Positions 28,437-37,332 are shown, counted from the first letter of the stretch. The stretch: 64,000 bases of DNA from Marinomonas sp. SBI8L (GCF_001624705.1 NZ_JSEO01000014.1:80609-144608), one strand, 5' to 3'. Notes: a model not told the origin generated them from the letters alone. Made by a program: numbers and translations.

Positions 28437-28889
28437 TTAGAGGGTTCTCAGCATCTCAATATGAGGGATATCATCTTCATCGTAGGGCTCAGACACCACC
28501 TCAAAACCAAAGTCTTCATAAAACTTTTGCAGATAAAGTTGAGCAGAAATACGAATCGGGCTTTTTGGCGCTTCTTTATCTAAAAACTCAAGCGCACCTT
28601 GAATCAAAGCTTTTCCTAACCCCATGCCTCGGGCAGCTTCCGTGGTAAGCACACGACCAATAGAGATTTCATCATATTTACAGCCAGCATAAGTAATACG
28701 TAGATAAGCTAAAATTTTATCGGTTTTCTCATCACTGGTATAAAGGTGCCAAGACACATTATCCAAACTATCCACATCTTGATAAGGGCAGTTTTGCTCT
28801 ACCACAAAGACTTCTTGTCTTACCCTTAAAATCTCATAAAGATCAGCGATTTTTAACTGTTCAAACCGCTTAACCTGCCACTCAATCAT
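28437..28889 (-). CDS. elaA: ElaA-like GNAT N-acetyltransferase
   Basis: This 150-aa protein matches the ElaA subgroup of GNAT acetyltransferases. It begins IEWQVKRFEQLKIADLYEILRVRQEVFVVEQNCPYQDVDSLD and carries the acetyl-CoA loop GRVLTTEAARGMGLGKALI. A late LYLQKFYEDFGFE and DIPHIEM complete the pattern. The substrate is not known for this subgroup. A minus-strand terminator precedes it at about 29000, so it is probably transcribed alone. Confidence 0.88.
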   Translation of the reverse strand: MIEWQVKRFEQLKIADLYEILRVRQEVFVVEQNCPYQDVDSLDNVSWHLYTSDEKTDKILAYLRITYAGCKYDEISIGRVLTTEAARGMGLGKALIQGALEFLDKEAPKSPIRISAQLYLQKFYEDFGFEVVSEPYDEDDIPHIEMLRTL

Positions 28890-28983
28890 GACTTATGCTC
28901 CTTCTTAAAAGCGTTTAATATCTCGATTAGGCCTAATCTAACAGGTTAGTATTTGCTTTAAAATCAATTTATTTAACGCAAAA

Positions 28984-29024
28984 AAAAGCCACTCATTCTT
29001 TACTCAAGAACAAATGGCTTTTAA
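28984..29024 (-). terminator. intrinsic terminator after the Gfo/Idh gene
   Basis: AAAAGCCA and TGGCTTTT with an inner TTCTT/AAGAA pair form a stem just downstream of the minus-strand oxidoreductase gene. The minus-strand RNA ends in a run of U from the A-run at about 28980. Confidence 0.75.
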
Positions 29025-29037
29025 ACAAAAGAAAGCG

Positions 29038-30054
29038 TTAATCAGTGACTTCCCAAATCGCATCTAACAAGCGCTGAGTTTTAAACGCATTGTCGGCAAA
29101 CTGATCTAACGCTGCCACATCCTGCTCTTTTACCAAGGCAACAAAGCGCTCTATCATAATCACATCAGCGGCTTTTTCTGCAGGCGTTTCAATAAAGTTA
29201 AAATCCTTACGACTCGCCATATGAGTACGATGCGTAAAGCCAGTTTTTACATCTGCTTCTTGGAAAACAAAACTGTTATGCCAGTCCAAGACAAAATCAT
29301 CCATAGCGATCATGCCACTTGTTCCTATTAGGTTCAGGTCCATAATCCCCGTGCCTGAGGTATAACCAAAATCAAAGGTTGCGCTCTCACCAGAATCAAA
29401 CCCTATCACCCCAGACATACGCTTTATTGCACCGGTTTCTTCATCACGTTCCGCCACAGATGCCGCTTTATTCAAACTCCCTTTTGGTTGTAGATATTCA
29501 ACGACGGCTCGCATGGCATACCAACCCATATCACCAAGCGCCCCCATCGGCTCTAACTCTTGGTCGTAACGAATATCACCTTTATCTTCAATTGGAAAAT
29601 AGAAAGCAGAGTGCAAAGACTTAGGTTGGCCAACCATAGCTGGAATGGCTTCACGAATGGCTTCTGTACGAGGATGATGTACAAAGTGGGTTGCATCCAT
29701 AAGCACCACACCCGCTGTTTTAGCGGCTTCTATCATGCGTTTAACAGCAGCATTTGCAGGTAATGGTTTTTCCACTAATACATGTTTACCCGCTGCAATC
29801 GCAGCAAAAACAATGGCTTCTTTTGTAGCCGTTGGTGTTGCCACATACACCACATCTAATTCAGGAATTTTAAGAAGGTTATCCACACCTTCTACCGCAA
29901 TCGCCGTTTTGCGGTCAGAAACAAAAGATACCGCCTTAGATAAAGTACGGCTAGAAACAGCTAGCAGGCTTGCGCTTTCAACCGCCTCAATGGCATTAGC
30001 CACCACATTTGCAATATTGCCTGTTCCTATGACACCAAATTTAATATCGTCCAT
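29038..30054 (-). CDS. Gfo/Idh/MocA family NAD(P)-dependent oxidoreductase
   Basis: This 338-aa enzyme has an N-terminal Rossmann fold (FGVIGTGNIANVVANAIE), the family signature EKPLPANAAVKRMIEAAKTAGV and a C-terminal substrate domain (FHSAF-like LHSAFYFPIEDKGDIRYDQELEPMGALGDMGWYAMRAVVEY). Members oxidise sugars, polyols or their derivatives; the substrate is not evident and no sugar transporter is adjacent. It is probably transcribed alone, with a terminator directly after it. Confidence 0.9.
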   Translation of the reverse strand: MDDIKFGVIGTGNIANVVANAIEAVESASLLAVSSRTLSKAVSFVSDRKTAIAVEGVDNLLKIPELDVVYVATPTATKEAIVFAAIAAGKHVLVEKPLPANAAVKRMIEAAKTAGVVLMDATHFVHHPRTEAIREAIPAMVGQPKSLHSAFYFPIEDKGDIRYDQELEPMGALGDMGWYAMRAVVEYLQPKGSLNKAASVAERDEETGAIKRMSGVIGFDSGESATFDFGYTSGTGIMDLNLIGTSGMIAMDDFVLDWHNSFVFQEADVKTGFTHRTHMASRKDFNFIETPAEKAADVIMIERFVALVKEQDVAALDQFADNAFKTQRLLDAIWEVTD

Positions 30055-30235
30055 TTTATCCCTTTCCTTTTTGGAGCTTTAAGGATCTCATCATTAAGAC
30101 CTAATTCGCCGTCCACTCTATAAAAACGCCAAGCAAGTTACTACTGAACAAGCCTCATAAAAAAGGCGCATTCATAGGAACAAAGAATCAAGACAAGGTA
30201 TCAGAAAGCAAAAGCAGGATAAAAAATAGAGGCAA

Positions 30236-30263
30236 GCCCCGTAAACACTCACTTATACGGGGC
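30236..30263. repeat. perfect 8-bp inverted repeat hairpin
   Basis: GCCCCGTA (30236-30243) pairs with TACGGGGC (30256-30263) with a 12-nt loop, in the 269-bp gap downstream of rof and upstream of the Gfo/Idh gene. It has no clear T-run on either strand. It may still end the rof transcript. Confidence 0.5.
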
Positions 30264-30323
30264 ATAAATATTCATAAAAACTAATATGGAGAGAGGCTAA
30301 AATCCTCAAAAAAACTTATAAAA

Positions 30324-30569
30324 TTAAACAAAAGAAATCTCAGAAAAGTGAGGGTTAGGCTCACAAGCCGACATACTAACCACATTGTCTAACACCACAA
30401 AGCGCTTTTCATCACCTTGTTTTAAACACAAACAAGATTGGCGCTCATCATTATAAGCTGTGTCTAATGCTTGCCCTTGAAGCACCTCACCTGTCGCTAA
30501 AACAAGCTCAACCCGATAGCGATAAACGCATACCAGTTCAATATAATCATGTTGATCGCAAGACATCAT
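30324..30569 (-). CDS. rof: Rof-like inhibitor of Rho
   Basis: This 81-aa protein has the characteristic Rof opening MMSCDQHDYIELVCVYRYRVELVL, then GQALDTAYNDERQSCLCLKQGD and FVVLDNVVSMSA. In E. coli Rof (YaeO) binds Rho and blocks its RNA-binding site, reducing Rho-dependent termination. The ATG pair at 30569 is preceded by GGAG at a good distance; the frame extends to 30590 without a better signal. It lies downstream of the methyltransferase gene on the same strand (about 75 bp). Confidence 0.88.
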   Translation of the reverse strand: MMSCDQHDYIELVCVYRYRVELVLATGEVLQGQALDTAYNDERQSCLCLKQGDEKRFVVLDNVVSMSACEPNPHFSEISFV

Positions 30570-30643
30570 AGGGTTAGCTCCTTCATTCACTCTTTATTAA
30601 TTAGGTATCCTTCGTTGCAAGCAGCTCGCATAAGTCGAACCTT

Positions 30644-31420
30644 CTAACAGGCTTTGCTCCCCTTAATCGAATATACAAGCGGGACTTGCTGGCCTTTAAA
30701 TAGCATTTGATAGCCTTTACCCGCAACAAGTTCCAAGCCTTCAAAACAATTATAAGGGCTATAAGGAAATTCATTTAGTGACTCAATCTGAATCCCAGCC
30801 TTAATAAGAGCATTCACAACCTCACTTAAAGGGTGAGGCCAAGTCATCATGATAGAGGTTTCACCATCGCAATTTTCGGTATAAGTACCCTCTTCTTCCA
30901 CATCGGCATGGTGCTGTTCAAAGTAATTGTAACCAGAGAGCAGATCATTAAAGCTATGAAACTCTACCAGGTTAAACTGACCACCAGGCTTTAATGCCGC
31001 GCTGATTGTTTGCGCCCATTTATCCAGATCAGGCAACCAACACAGCACACCATAAGAGGTAAAAACATGATCAAACTGAATTTGGTTTTCTTCACCAAAG
31101 GTATAAATATCTTGTGCAATAAAATGCGCCTCTTGCCCTATGGTTTCTGCAAGTTGTCTTGCCTGAGTAATGGCTTCAGTCGAAAGGTCAACACCTGTTA
31201 CCTTAGCTCCCATTCGCGCCCAAGATAAAGTGTCTTGGCCAAAATGGCATTGTAGGTGCAAAAGGCTTTTGCCCTTTACCTCGCCCACCTCAGCCAATTC
31301 AATTTCATTAAGAGACGATTTACCCTCAACAAAGGCTTCTACGTCATAAAATTTCGAGCCCACATGCACTTTAGCGCGCTTATCCCAAGCGGCTTTATTT
31401 ACTTCGATATAATCCACCAA
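30644..31420 (-). CDS. class I SAM-dependent methyltransferase
   Basis: This 258-aa protein has the SAM-binding motif I LLHLQCHFGQDTLSWARMGAKVTGVDLS, then a conserved post-motif (FIAQDIYTFGE, FDHVFTSYGVLCWLPDLDKW). A C-terminal region of the type LVEFHSFNDLLSGYNYFE is seen in cytoplasmic small-molecule methyltransferases. The substrate cannot be inferred. It is followed by rof on the same strand. Confidence 0.88.
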   Translation of the reverse strand: MVDYIEVNKAAWDKRAKVHVGSKFYDVEAFVEGKSSLNEIELAEVGEVKGKSLLHLQCHFGQDTLSWARMGAKVTGVDLSTEAITQARQLAETIGQEAHFIAQDIYTFGEENQIQFDHVFTSYGVLCWLPDLDKWAQTISAALKPGGQFNLVEFHSFNDLLSGYNYFEQHHADVEEEGTYTENCDGETSIMMTWPHPLSEVVNALIKAGIQIESLNEFPYSPYNCFEGLELVAGKGYQMLFKGQQVPLVYSIKGSKAC

Positions 31421-31511
31421 TTTCGTCCTTTATGCTTTTTCTAACCCATTATTAAGGAACCTAGTTAACCAACTCTCTCACCAGATGTATTCACCACTTA
31501 ATGTGAAAAAA

Positions 31512-32066
31512 CTAATGCGTTTTTAAAGCCATGCTGATTTCAGACACAGATACGTCATCAATACGATATTTATCTTCAACCTCACCTAAAATCTGAAATC
31601 CAGCATGCAAATAAAGCCGTTTCGCCGCCTCATTATTCGACAACACATTTAGATCTAACCAACTGATCTGCGCCTGATCACGACAATAGGCAATACAGTG
31701 TTCAATCAAAATACGGCCCAAACCCTGTCGTCGATAATGGCTATCAACGCCCATTCCTAACAGTACCCTATGCTGGCAATACTCATCCTCATAAGGGCGA
31801 ATATCCACATGCCCCATAATTGCACCAGTGTCATTCTTCATTAGCCATAACAAGCGCCAACCGGGCTCACCTACAAGCGTCGCAACACCTTGCATAAACC
31901 TTTGTCTGGTTGGCACACTAACTATCGAATCATCACGGGATACAGGCTGAAACAAAGGCGAACCTCCGCACCCGTTCTCTGCTAATTGCAGAGTCAGATA
32001 AGTAAAAAAGTCCGGCATATCAGGCTTAGTCGCAACGTCTATCTTCATGGTTAAAACGCTTTTCAT
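31512..32066 (-). CDS. GNAT family N-acetyltransferase
   Basis: This 184-aa acetyltransferase carries the GNAT core: IMGHVDIRPYEDEYCQHRVLLGMGVDSHYRRQGLGRILIEHCIAY (acetyl-CoA loop RRQGLG) and LDLNVLSNNEAAKRLYLHAGF. This layout resembles RimI-like or antibiotic-type acetyltransferases. The start at 32066 and an in-frame ATG six codons later are both possible. It follows the DUF6817 gene on the same strand by about 45 bp. Confidence 0.87.
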   Translation of the reverse strand: MKSVLTMKIDVATKPDMPDFFTYLTLQLAENGCGGSPLFQPVSRDDSIVSVPTRQRFMQGVATLVGEPGWRLLWLMKNDTGAIMGHVDIRPYEDEYCQHRVLLGMGVDSHYRRQGLGRILIEHCIAYCRDQAQISWLDLNVLSNNEAAKRLYLHAGFQILGEVEDKYRIDDVSVSEISMALKTH

Positions 32067-32110
32067 CCTTATTAAGCTTGTTTCATTTTTTGAGCACCTT
32101 CGCCTCTTAC

Positions 32111-32668
32111 TCAGTCGGCTAACTCAGGCTCTTTTGCATAAAAGGCTTTGTAAGCCTTCACACCTGTATCCGTTAAATAATGCTGAATATTCTCAAACAG
32201 GTCATATAACTCAGCCCCATACTTGGCCACAAAGGCTTCGCTCGTTAATAAAAGCTCTAGCTCATTTGCCAGTGTTAGCTCGCAAAAAGCGCTAGCCTGT
32301 TCATCATCTAAGATAAAACATTCACCCGTAAACCTGTTCTTAAACGCCATAGGGGCTTTGCCCACGCTTCGTTCAAACACATAATCCCTATCGCAGCTGC
32401 AATAGAGATAAACCAAGGCCTCAGCCTCTTTCCCTATGACTTCTGCTATCTTGGCTCTTTGGGATAAAGAAACCATGGTTTCATCAAAACCAACCGTGCC
32501 ATACGCCGCATGAAAAAGCCCAGCATCACACACATAATCTGCGGCACCCCACGCCTTTAACATGTTGAAGGTACCTGTTAAATGCGAAATCAAAGAACCA
32601 TTTAGATGATCAAACTCACCAGCACCTAACGCCTCAAGCGCCTTAAACCTCACATCGTTCGTATCCAT
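32111..32668 (-). CDS. DUF6817 family protein
   Basis: This 185-aa soluble protein opens FDHLNGSLISHLTGTFNMLKAWGAADYVCDAGLFHAAYGT, the hallmark of the DUF6817 group, which is HD-domain-like (paired H and D residues). Family function is unknown; the arrangement suggests metal-dependent hydrolase ancestry, but I cannot show activity. It is upstream of the GNAT gene and is the last leftward gene before the competition island. Confidence 0.75.
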   Translation of the reverse strand: MDTNDVRFKALEALGAGEFDHLNGSLISHLTGTFNMLKAWGAADYVCDAGLFHAAYGTVGFDETMVSLSQRAKIAEVIGKEAEALVYLYCSCDRDYVFERSVGKAPMAFKNRFTGECFILDDEQASAFCELTLANELELLLTSEAFVAKYGAELYDLFENIQHYLTDTGVKAYKAFYAKEPELAD

Positions 32669-32867
32669 ACATCAATCTCCTTATATATGTTTAATTACAG
32701 CCTTGAGCGAAAAACAGCCCTTAGCCTAAAAAGCAGGCCTGAGCCTAAAAACAGCCCAAAGAAAAAAGCTAAATCAAATAAAACTATCCAATGCATGAGT
32801 TTATCTATAGCAACAGTAAATGCTAATATACGGCCCATCAATAATATAGCTAGTTTAAAAAATCAAA

Positions 32868-33140
32868 ATGCCACTCTCAATTCCCTTAACACAAACACAA
32901 AGAGTTTTTCTAGGCCGTCTCAATAGTGGGTACACACTTACTAAAGATGCAAACAACAAATATTGTTTTGCACATAAAGACAGACCAGAAGAAAAAAAGA
33001 AAATCGTCTACTACGAAAAGACCGTCGCCGCCCTCATTAAAAAAGGTCTACTCAGCGAAAACCTAGAACTGACAGACCTTTACCATGAGAAAATGGCAAA
33101 GCTGTATATTTGGAAAAGCGATAGACCAAAAGAAGATTAG
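32868..33140 (+). CDS. small protein of unknown function, partly repeated at 38.3 kb
   Basis: This 90-aa, lysine-rich predicted cytoplasmic protein has a helical region KTVAALIKKGLLSENLELTDLYHEKMAKLYIW that looks like a winged-helix fragment; I do not recognise a family. No clear ribosome binding site precedes the ATG. The last 50 codons are repeated, with a frameshift and a stop, at 38282-38443. The two copies bracket the effector island. It is on the same strand as the effector gene, 106 bp downstream. Confidence 0.55.
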   Translation: MPLSIPLTQTQRVFLGRLNSGYTLTKDANNKYCFAHKDRPEEKKKIVYYEKTVAALIKKGLLSENLELTDLYHEKMAKLYIWKSDRPKED

Positions 33141-33246
33141 ACTCTCAAAAAATGAGAATTAATACGAAAGCCTTACAAAACTCTCATTAACATCTTGTCC
33201 TTATTAGGGTTTAATCCGCCTTTTTAATCGCAAGGATGCGGCCAAG

Positions 33247-35571
33247 ATGTACCATAGAATTGCCCCAACGGAATCCGTGCTTCTTAATGAAGCCACTCAA
33301 ATCGAAGCCGACTTCTCTTCTTTCAACGAAGAGAATTGGCAAGCTATCACCCCCACAAATCTTTCCCCAGAACAGGTAAAACAAAAACTAACAGATGGTG
33401 AAGTCGTCGCCTTAGCGGACACTCCAAATGTACCGCTTTTTTGCTTTATAAAAGGGGACATTGAAGTCAATCCTCTGGCAATTTCCCAAGCAAACCAAGA
33501 CCTCATCAGACGTCTTAATGCTAGGTTCGACGCCAAAGGCAGTGGCGCCTCTTTTAGCGCTCAATCAGCACAATCAAATGGTAACTTACATCCTCCCGCC
33601 CCCATGGAAGAAAAGGCCCCAGAACCTATTGTTAAAGACCCAGAGCCAGAAGTCAGCAAACCTAAAATTCCAGCGTCTTTTGGTCAGCCACCTGCTCCTA
33701 TCATTTTAGAAGTGGTTTATGACGATAAAGAAAAAACGCCTGTTGGTGATGTCCCCTACAAACTTGTCTTTGATGATCCTAAACAAACCGTATTAACAGG
33801 TTCGCTTAATCCTATGGGTTGGGCGTGTGTGGAAGACTGCCCAAACGCCAAAGCCAGCATAAGTTTTGGAGAAGCCGTCGATAACCAAGCAGAGCTGGAT
33901 AGCCTTTATGCCGAATTAGAGACTGCACTTGATAATACCATTAACAAAGTCGCTGATTACACGCTAGAGAAATTAAACGACATCGAAATCAGTGCAATCA
34001 CAGAGACCTCAAATCAACAACTAAATGATTACCTTGCTGAGCTTAGCAACACACTTGAGGATGTGGATATGCTCAGCTTTTACGGCAATACGATAGATAA
34101 AGCCAAAAACGCAGCAAGTGATGTCACTGACGCCCTTAAAGAGTTTCTCCCTCAAGATACAGCAGACTTAGACGAAACGGCCCTCAGTCCAATTCAAGAC
34201 GCCCTTTGCACTGCGGTTATCGATGGTGACATTGATGCACTGGAGTCAGCATTAGCTGGTTGGAAGCCTAGGGATGAGATCAGGCTGAAAGCAGAATCAA
34301 AAGCCATGGAAAAACAGATTCTCATCATTAACGATCAACAAAGCCGCAATATACTCACAACCAGTTGCCAGCGCTTTGTTAAGGCCATGACACCCGAAAA
34401 GCTTATCGACTTAGCTGTATATCTCTCTGTTAAAACCACCGAAGACGCCAGCCTCAATAGCGTCTCAAACCTAATGGGAATACTCTCAGGTAAAATCAGC
34501 CTAGCCATTACCCGCCAAGTGCTATTGTCCGCAACCACAGACACTAAAACTGAATGGTATAAAGACATTTCTCAAGCCCTTAGCAACTTGGTTAAACCAC
34601 TGAAAACCCTCAGACCTTTTGATGCTGAATATAGCCATAAAAAAGTCATCGAGATCCCCTTAGCTAAAGCCGACATCCAACCATCGGACTGGGCTAAAAA
34701 GACAGAAAATGAAAAGATAAAAACCATCACAGACAAACCTGATGACAGCATCCTAGATGATGAAATGGACAAAAAATGGCTGATCGTACCAAAGGGACAA
34801 TTGACCTTTGATGTGGAAGGGAATGACAACGACTCAAGTGTAAGTTTTAGTCGAACTGTCCACCTTCCTGTTCGAGGTAAAGCATCCACCTCAGAAGTAG
34901 TTGCTGGTGCATCAGGTATTACCATAGGTAGAGGCTTAGATGTCGGTTCTAGGTCGACTAAAGAGGTCCAAGGCTATTTTGATAAAGTAGCTGAACATTG
35001 TAGACCTGTTGCACCTGAACTTATCACGTTTTTGAAAGACTCAGTGGGGATGAAGGGAGCCAGTAATAAAACAGGCGAAAAATTAGAAGGCGATGCTAAA
35101 ACTGCCCATATTCAAAAAGCACAAGAAAACGATAAGGCGCTAATTAAGTACGTTAAAGACTTTAAAGACAGCATTAAAGATAAGTCTAAAATCACCCTGA
35201 CCCGTAAGCAGCAGTATTATCTTTTCCTTGCTATTTATGATTATTATGAAGGTGAAGCTAAACGTTTAAGTACCAAACCAGACGTTTGTAGAGACTACCT
35301 AAATGATAACAAGATCGACTGGGATGCTCTGCCTCAGAACGTAAAAGATGTGTTAGTCGATTTAACTTACCGAGGCGATTACACAGGGACTAAAGATGCA
35401 AGAGGTAATTCCAGAAAAGTTATAGTACCTGCTGTATACAAAGACCAAAAAGATGATCTTAAAGGGGAAAAATCTGGATTTAGCAAAGTTATGAAAAACG
35501 AAGACTTTTGGACATCAACCTTTGGAGTAGATGGCAATAGGTATACAAAACGAATGGAGTATTTAAAATGA
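33247..35571 (+). CDS. modular antibacterial effector with C-terminal pesticin-like muramidase domain
   Basis: This 774-aa protein has no signal peptide. In order: a conserved N-terminal region (1-110), a Pro/Glu-rich linker (about 112-155), a transthyretin-like segment (ILEVVYDDKEKTPVGDVPYKL ... NPMGWACVEDC), a long helical middle (210-470) and a muramidase region. That region opens with TFDVEGND, in which E524 is the likely catalytic acid, followed by ASGITIGRGLDVGSRS as in pesticin-type lysozymes. The stop overlaps the next gene's ATG (ATGA). Cytoplasmic synthesis plus a periplasmic-type immunity partner suggests delivery by a type VI secretion system, which is inference; no T6SS gene is in the window. 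A second, near-identical 5' part begins at 63277. Confidence 0.8.
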   Translation: MYHRIAPTESVLLNEATQIEADFSSFNEENWQAITPTNLSPEQVKQKLTDGEVVALADTPNVPLFCFIKGDIEVNPLAISQANQDLIRRLNARFDAKGSGASFSAQSAQSNGNLHPPAPMEEKAPEPIVKDPEPEVSKPKIPASFGQPPAPIILEVVYDDKEKTPVGDVPYKLVFDDPKQTVLTGSLNPMGWACVEDCPNAKASISFGEAVDNQAELDSLYAELETALDNTINKVADYTLEKLNDIEISAITETSNQQLNDYLAELSNTLEDVDMLSFYGNTIDKAKNAASDVTDALKEFLPQDTADLDETALSPIQDALCTAVIDGDIDALESALAGWKPRDEIRLKAESKAMEKQILIINDQQSRNILTTSCQRFVKAMTPEKLIDLAVYLSVKTTEDASLNSVSNLMGILSGKISLAITRQVLLSATTDTKTEWYKDISQALSNLVKPLKTLRPFDAEYSHKKVIEIPLAKADIQPSDWAKKTENEKIKTITDKPDDSILDDEMDKKWLIVPKGQLTFDVEGNDNDSSVSFSRTVHLPVRGKASTSEVVAGASGITIGRGLDVGSRSTKEVQGYFDKVAEHCRPVAPELITFLKDSVGMKGASNKTGEKLEGDAKTAHIQKAQENDKALIKYVKDFKDSIKDKSKITLTRKQQYYLFLAIYDYYEGEAKRLSTKPDVCRDYLNDNKIDWDALPQNVKDVLVDLTYRGDYTGTKDARGNSRKVIVPAVYKDQKDDLKGEKSGFSKVMKNEDFWTSTFGVDGNRYTKRMEYLK

Positions 35572-35942
35572 GGTTTTTTGTATTAATTTTAGCTTTATTA
35601 ATACCTTTCTATGCAGTAGCAATAGAAATTAAAGACGTTAGATTTTACCAAACAGATAATATTGTGCCAAATGGAAGAACTCCTCACTACTCAGTATATA
35701 TAAAGAATGACAATCCTTGTATTTTCGTTGATGACCTAAGAAAAAATCGAACTACTGAGTATTGTGATATTGAAGGAACTGATTATAACTTTAAAAATGA
35801 CTTTCCAAGTATTTATCCCATTAATCTAAGGCTTTCGGGGGCATCATTATATTTTATTGTTGCAGCACCTTGGGACGAGCAAAAGTGTGAGATTTTCTTT
35901 CCCGAGAACAGCATTACTTGTGAATCCACAGGAAGAAACTAA
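35568..35942 (+). CDS. putative periplasmic immunity protein 1
   Basis: This 124-aa exported protein has a signal peptide (MRFFVLILALLIPFYAVA) and four cysteines in the mature part (PCIFV, EYCDI, KCEIF, TCEST), likely two disulfides. It overlaps the effector stop by 4 bp, the coupling typical of toxin-immunity pairs. Its location outside the cytoplasm fits protection of peptidoglycan from the muramidase. It is followed by a terminator. A paralogue follows at 36457. No family name is known to me; the role is inferred from position and export. Confidence 0.72.
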   Translation: MRFFVLILALLIPFYAVAIEIKDVRFYQTDNIVPNGRTPHYSVYIKNDNPCIFVDDLRKNRTTEYCDIEGTDYNFKNDFPSIYPINLRLSGASLYFIVAAPWDEQKCEIFFPENSITCESTGRN

Positions 35943-36034
35943 ACACTCTCATTGTTTGAAGCATTGAAGGAATACATGCGAACTTCGTCTAGTGTAAACC
36001 AGCCCAACCTTTTATAAAAAGTTTGGGCTTTATG
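35936..36034 (+). repeat. cassette tail repeat, copy 1 (includes terminator)
   Basis: The segment after immunity gene 1 (TAAACACTCTCATT... through GGAATACATGCG to the terminator) is closely repeated at 36827-36925 after immunity gene 2. This shows that toxin tip, immunity gene and downstream terminator were duplicated as one unit. Confidence 0.85.
36001..36032 (+). terminator. intrinsic terminator after immunity gene 1
   Basis: AGCCCAA (36001-36007) pairs with TTGGGCT (36023-36029), with a short T stretch. It lies right before the orphan toxin fragment, which therefore would depend on read-through. Confidence 0.7.
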
Positions 36035-36460
36035 ACTTCCTTGAGACTTAAGTGTGATGCAAAAGTCCCCAAGGCAGAACAAGAAATAACCCGTAAGATG
36101 CAGCACCACATTTTTAATCTAGTCTATGCAACCTACGTCGATGACGCCAAAAGACTGACCACCAAACCAGATGTTTGTAGAGATTATCTAAATGATAACA
36201 AGATTGATTGGGATGCTTTGCCTCAAAAAGTAAAAGATGTGTTAGTCGATTTAACTTACAGAGGTGATTACACAGGCACTAAAGATAAGAGAGGTAATAC
36301 TCGAAAAGTCATAGTCCCTGCGGTGTATAGAGATCAGATTAATAACCTAAGAGATGATAAATCAGAATTTTATGTTGTTCTAAAAAATGAAAAACTTTGG
36401 AAAATAGATTTTCAAGTAGATGGAAATCGATTTACTAAAAGACAGGAGATTTTTGAATGA
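36032..36460 (+). pseudogene. orphan toxin tip: C-terminal part of the pesticin-like muramidase
   Basis: This roughly 142-aa frame corresponds to the last third of the muramidase domain of the effector at 33247. Shared stretches include TKPDVCRDYLNDNKIDWDAL, VKDVLVDLTYRGDYTGTKD and RKVIVPAVY. It lacks the catalytic Glu region and all N-terminal delivery parts, so it cannot act alone. It overlaps immunity gene 2 by 4 bp exactly as the full effector overlaps immunity gene 1. Homology begins at about 36080; upstream is terminator-derived sequence, so the ATG at 36032 is chance. It is an orphan cassette that could serve as a donor of a new tip by recombination. Confidence 0.78.
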
Positions 36461-36828
36461 AAGCAGTTTTAGTCATATCACTTTTAATTATGTCACTAAC
36501 ATCAGTAGCTAATGAAATAACACAGTATAAGTACTATCAAACAGACAATATTGTTCCAAACGGAAGAGAACCTCATTATGCTGTCTACATTATCAATAAA
36601 GAGCCTTGTATCTTTGTAAAAGATTTTAGAGAAGACGAAGTTGAAGAGTATTGTAAGCTTGATGATAGTGAACTCGATTTAAAAATAAATTCCCCTACTA
36701 TATACCCTATTGACCTTAGATTATCCTCTAAAACTCTTTATTTTACTGTTGCAGCTCCTTGGAATGAACAGAAATGTGAGATTTTTTTCCCGAGAAAAAG
36801 CATCACGTGTGAATCAACAGGAAGATAA
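36457..36828 (+). CDS. putative periplasmic immunity protein 2
   Basis: This 123-aa paralogue of immunity protein 1 has a signal peptide (MKAVLVISLLIMSLTSVAN), the same four cysteines (PCIFV, EYCKL, KCEIF, TCEST) and a shared core YYQTDNIVPNGREPHY. The middle differs more than the ends, as expected when the immunity protein tracks a diverging toxin tip. It overlaps the orphan tip by 4 bp and is followed by its own terminator. It may protect against sibling strains carrying the matching tip. Confidence 0.72.
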   Translation: MKAVLVISLLIMSLTSVANEITQYKYYQTDNIVPNGREPHYAVYIINKEPCIFVKDFREDEVEEYCKLDDSELDLKINSPTIYPIDLRLSSKTLYFTVAAPWNEQKCEIFFPRKSITCESTGR

Positions 36829-36925
36829 ACTAAACACTCTCATTATTTGAAGAATTAAAGGAATACATGCGGATTTCGTCTCGTGCAAACCAGCCCAACT
36901 TTTCATAAAAAGCTTGGGCTTTTTT
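36827..36925 (+). repeat. cassette tail repeat, copy 2 (includes terminator)
   Basis: This is a close copy of 35936-36034: the same order of TAAACACTCTCATT, GGAATACATGCG and the AGCCCAA/TTGGGCT hairpin. It marks the end of the second toxin-immunity unit. Confidence 0.85.
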
Positions 36926-36927
36926 TC
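36892..36927 (+). terminator. intrinsic terminator after immunity gene 2
   Basis: AGCCCAA (36892-36898) pairs with TTGGGCT (36914-36920), followed by a run of seven T. It is stronger than its counterpart after immunity gene 1. Confidence 0.85.
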
Positions 36928-36984
36928 TAAATGAGAGACGCAATAAAAGCATCATCGAGCACATAATAGCTAAAGTGTATCAAC

Positions 36985-37332
36985 ATGGCTTTGAGTAAGT
37001 TTGAAATTAAACAATGTGAACAACTTATCAACCGCTTTCTCGAAGAAAACCGCCCATCAGCGCACATAAAAAATGAAGTCGACATAAGCTGTAAACTCAA
37101 CAATCAGACTGTCGAAGTACTCGAACTTCGCCCTCACTTTAAAGATAAAGACATCATCATAGAGCAGCCAATCGCGAAGGCGACTTACATAAAGAGCAAA
37201 AAGATTTGGCACATCTACTGGCAAGGCAGCAACTTAACATGGAGACGTTACGAGCCTTGCCCAAAGGTTTCATTATTAGAAGATTTTTTCACCCTCATAA
37301 AAGAAGACAAACACGCCTGCTTTTTTGGTTAA
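36985..37332 (+). CDS. DUF3024 family protein
   Basis: This 115-aa cytoplasmic protein matches DUF3024: it has QLINRFLEENRPSAHIKNEVDISCKLNNQTVEVLELRPHFK, then IAKATYIKSKKIWHIYWQGSNLTWRRYEP near the C-terminus. The conserved W-x-x-Y-W and KIWHIYW pattern suggests a small beta-rich domain. Function unknown. Relatives are frequent in mobile or accessory regions of gammaproteobacteria, which fits its place in this island. Confidence 0.8.
   Translation: MALSKFEIKQCEQLINRFLEENRPSAHIKNEVDISCKLNNQTVEVLELRPHFKDKDIIIEQPIAKATYIKSKKIWHIYWQGSNLTWRRYEPCPKVSLLEDFFTLIKEDKHACFFG

Noticed and set aside
28388-28648. 86-codon plus-strand frame
   Set aside because: Antisense to the ElaA-like acetyltransferase, whose motifs are clear.
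32687-32926. 79-codon frame before the small gene at 32868
   Set aside because: Low-complexity Lys/Asn/Ser peptide, no ribosome binding site, and it overlaps the better-supported frame at 32868.
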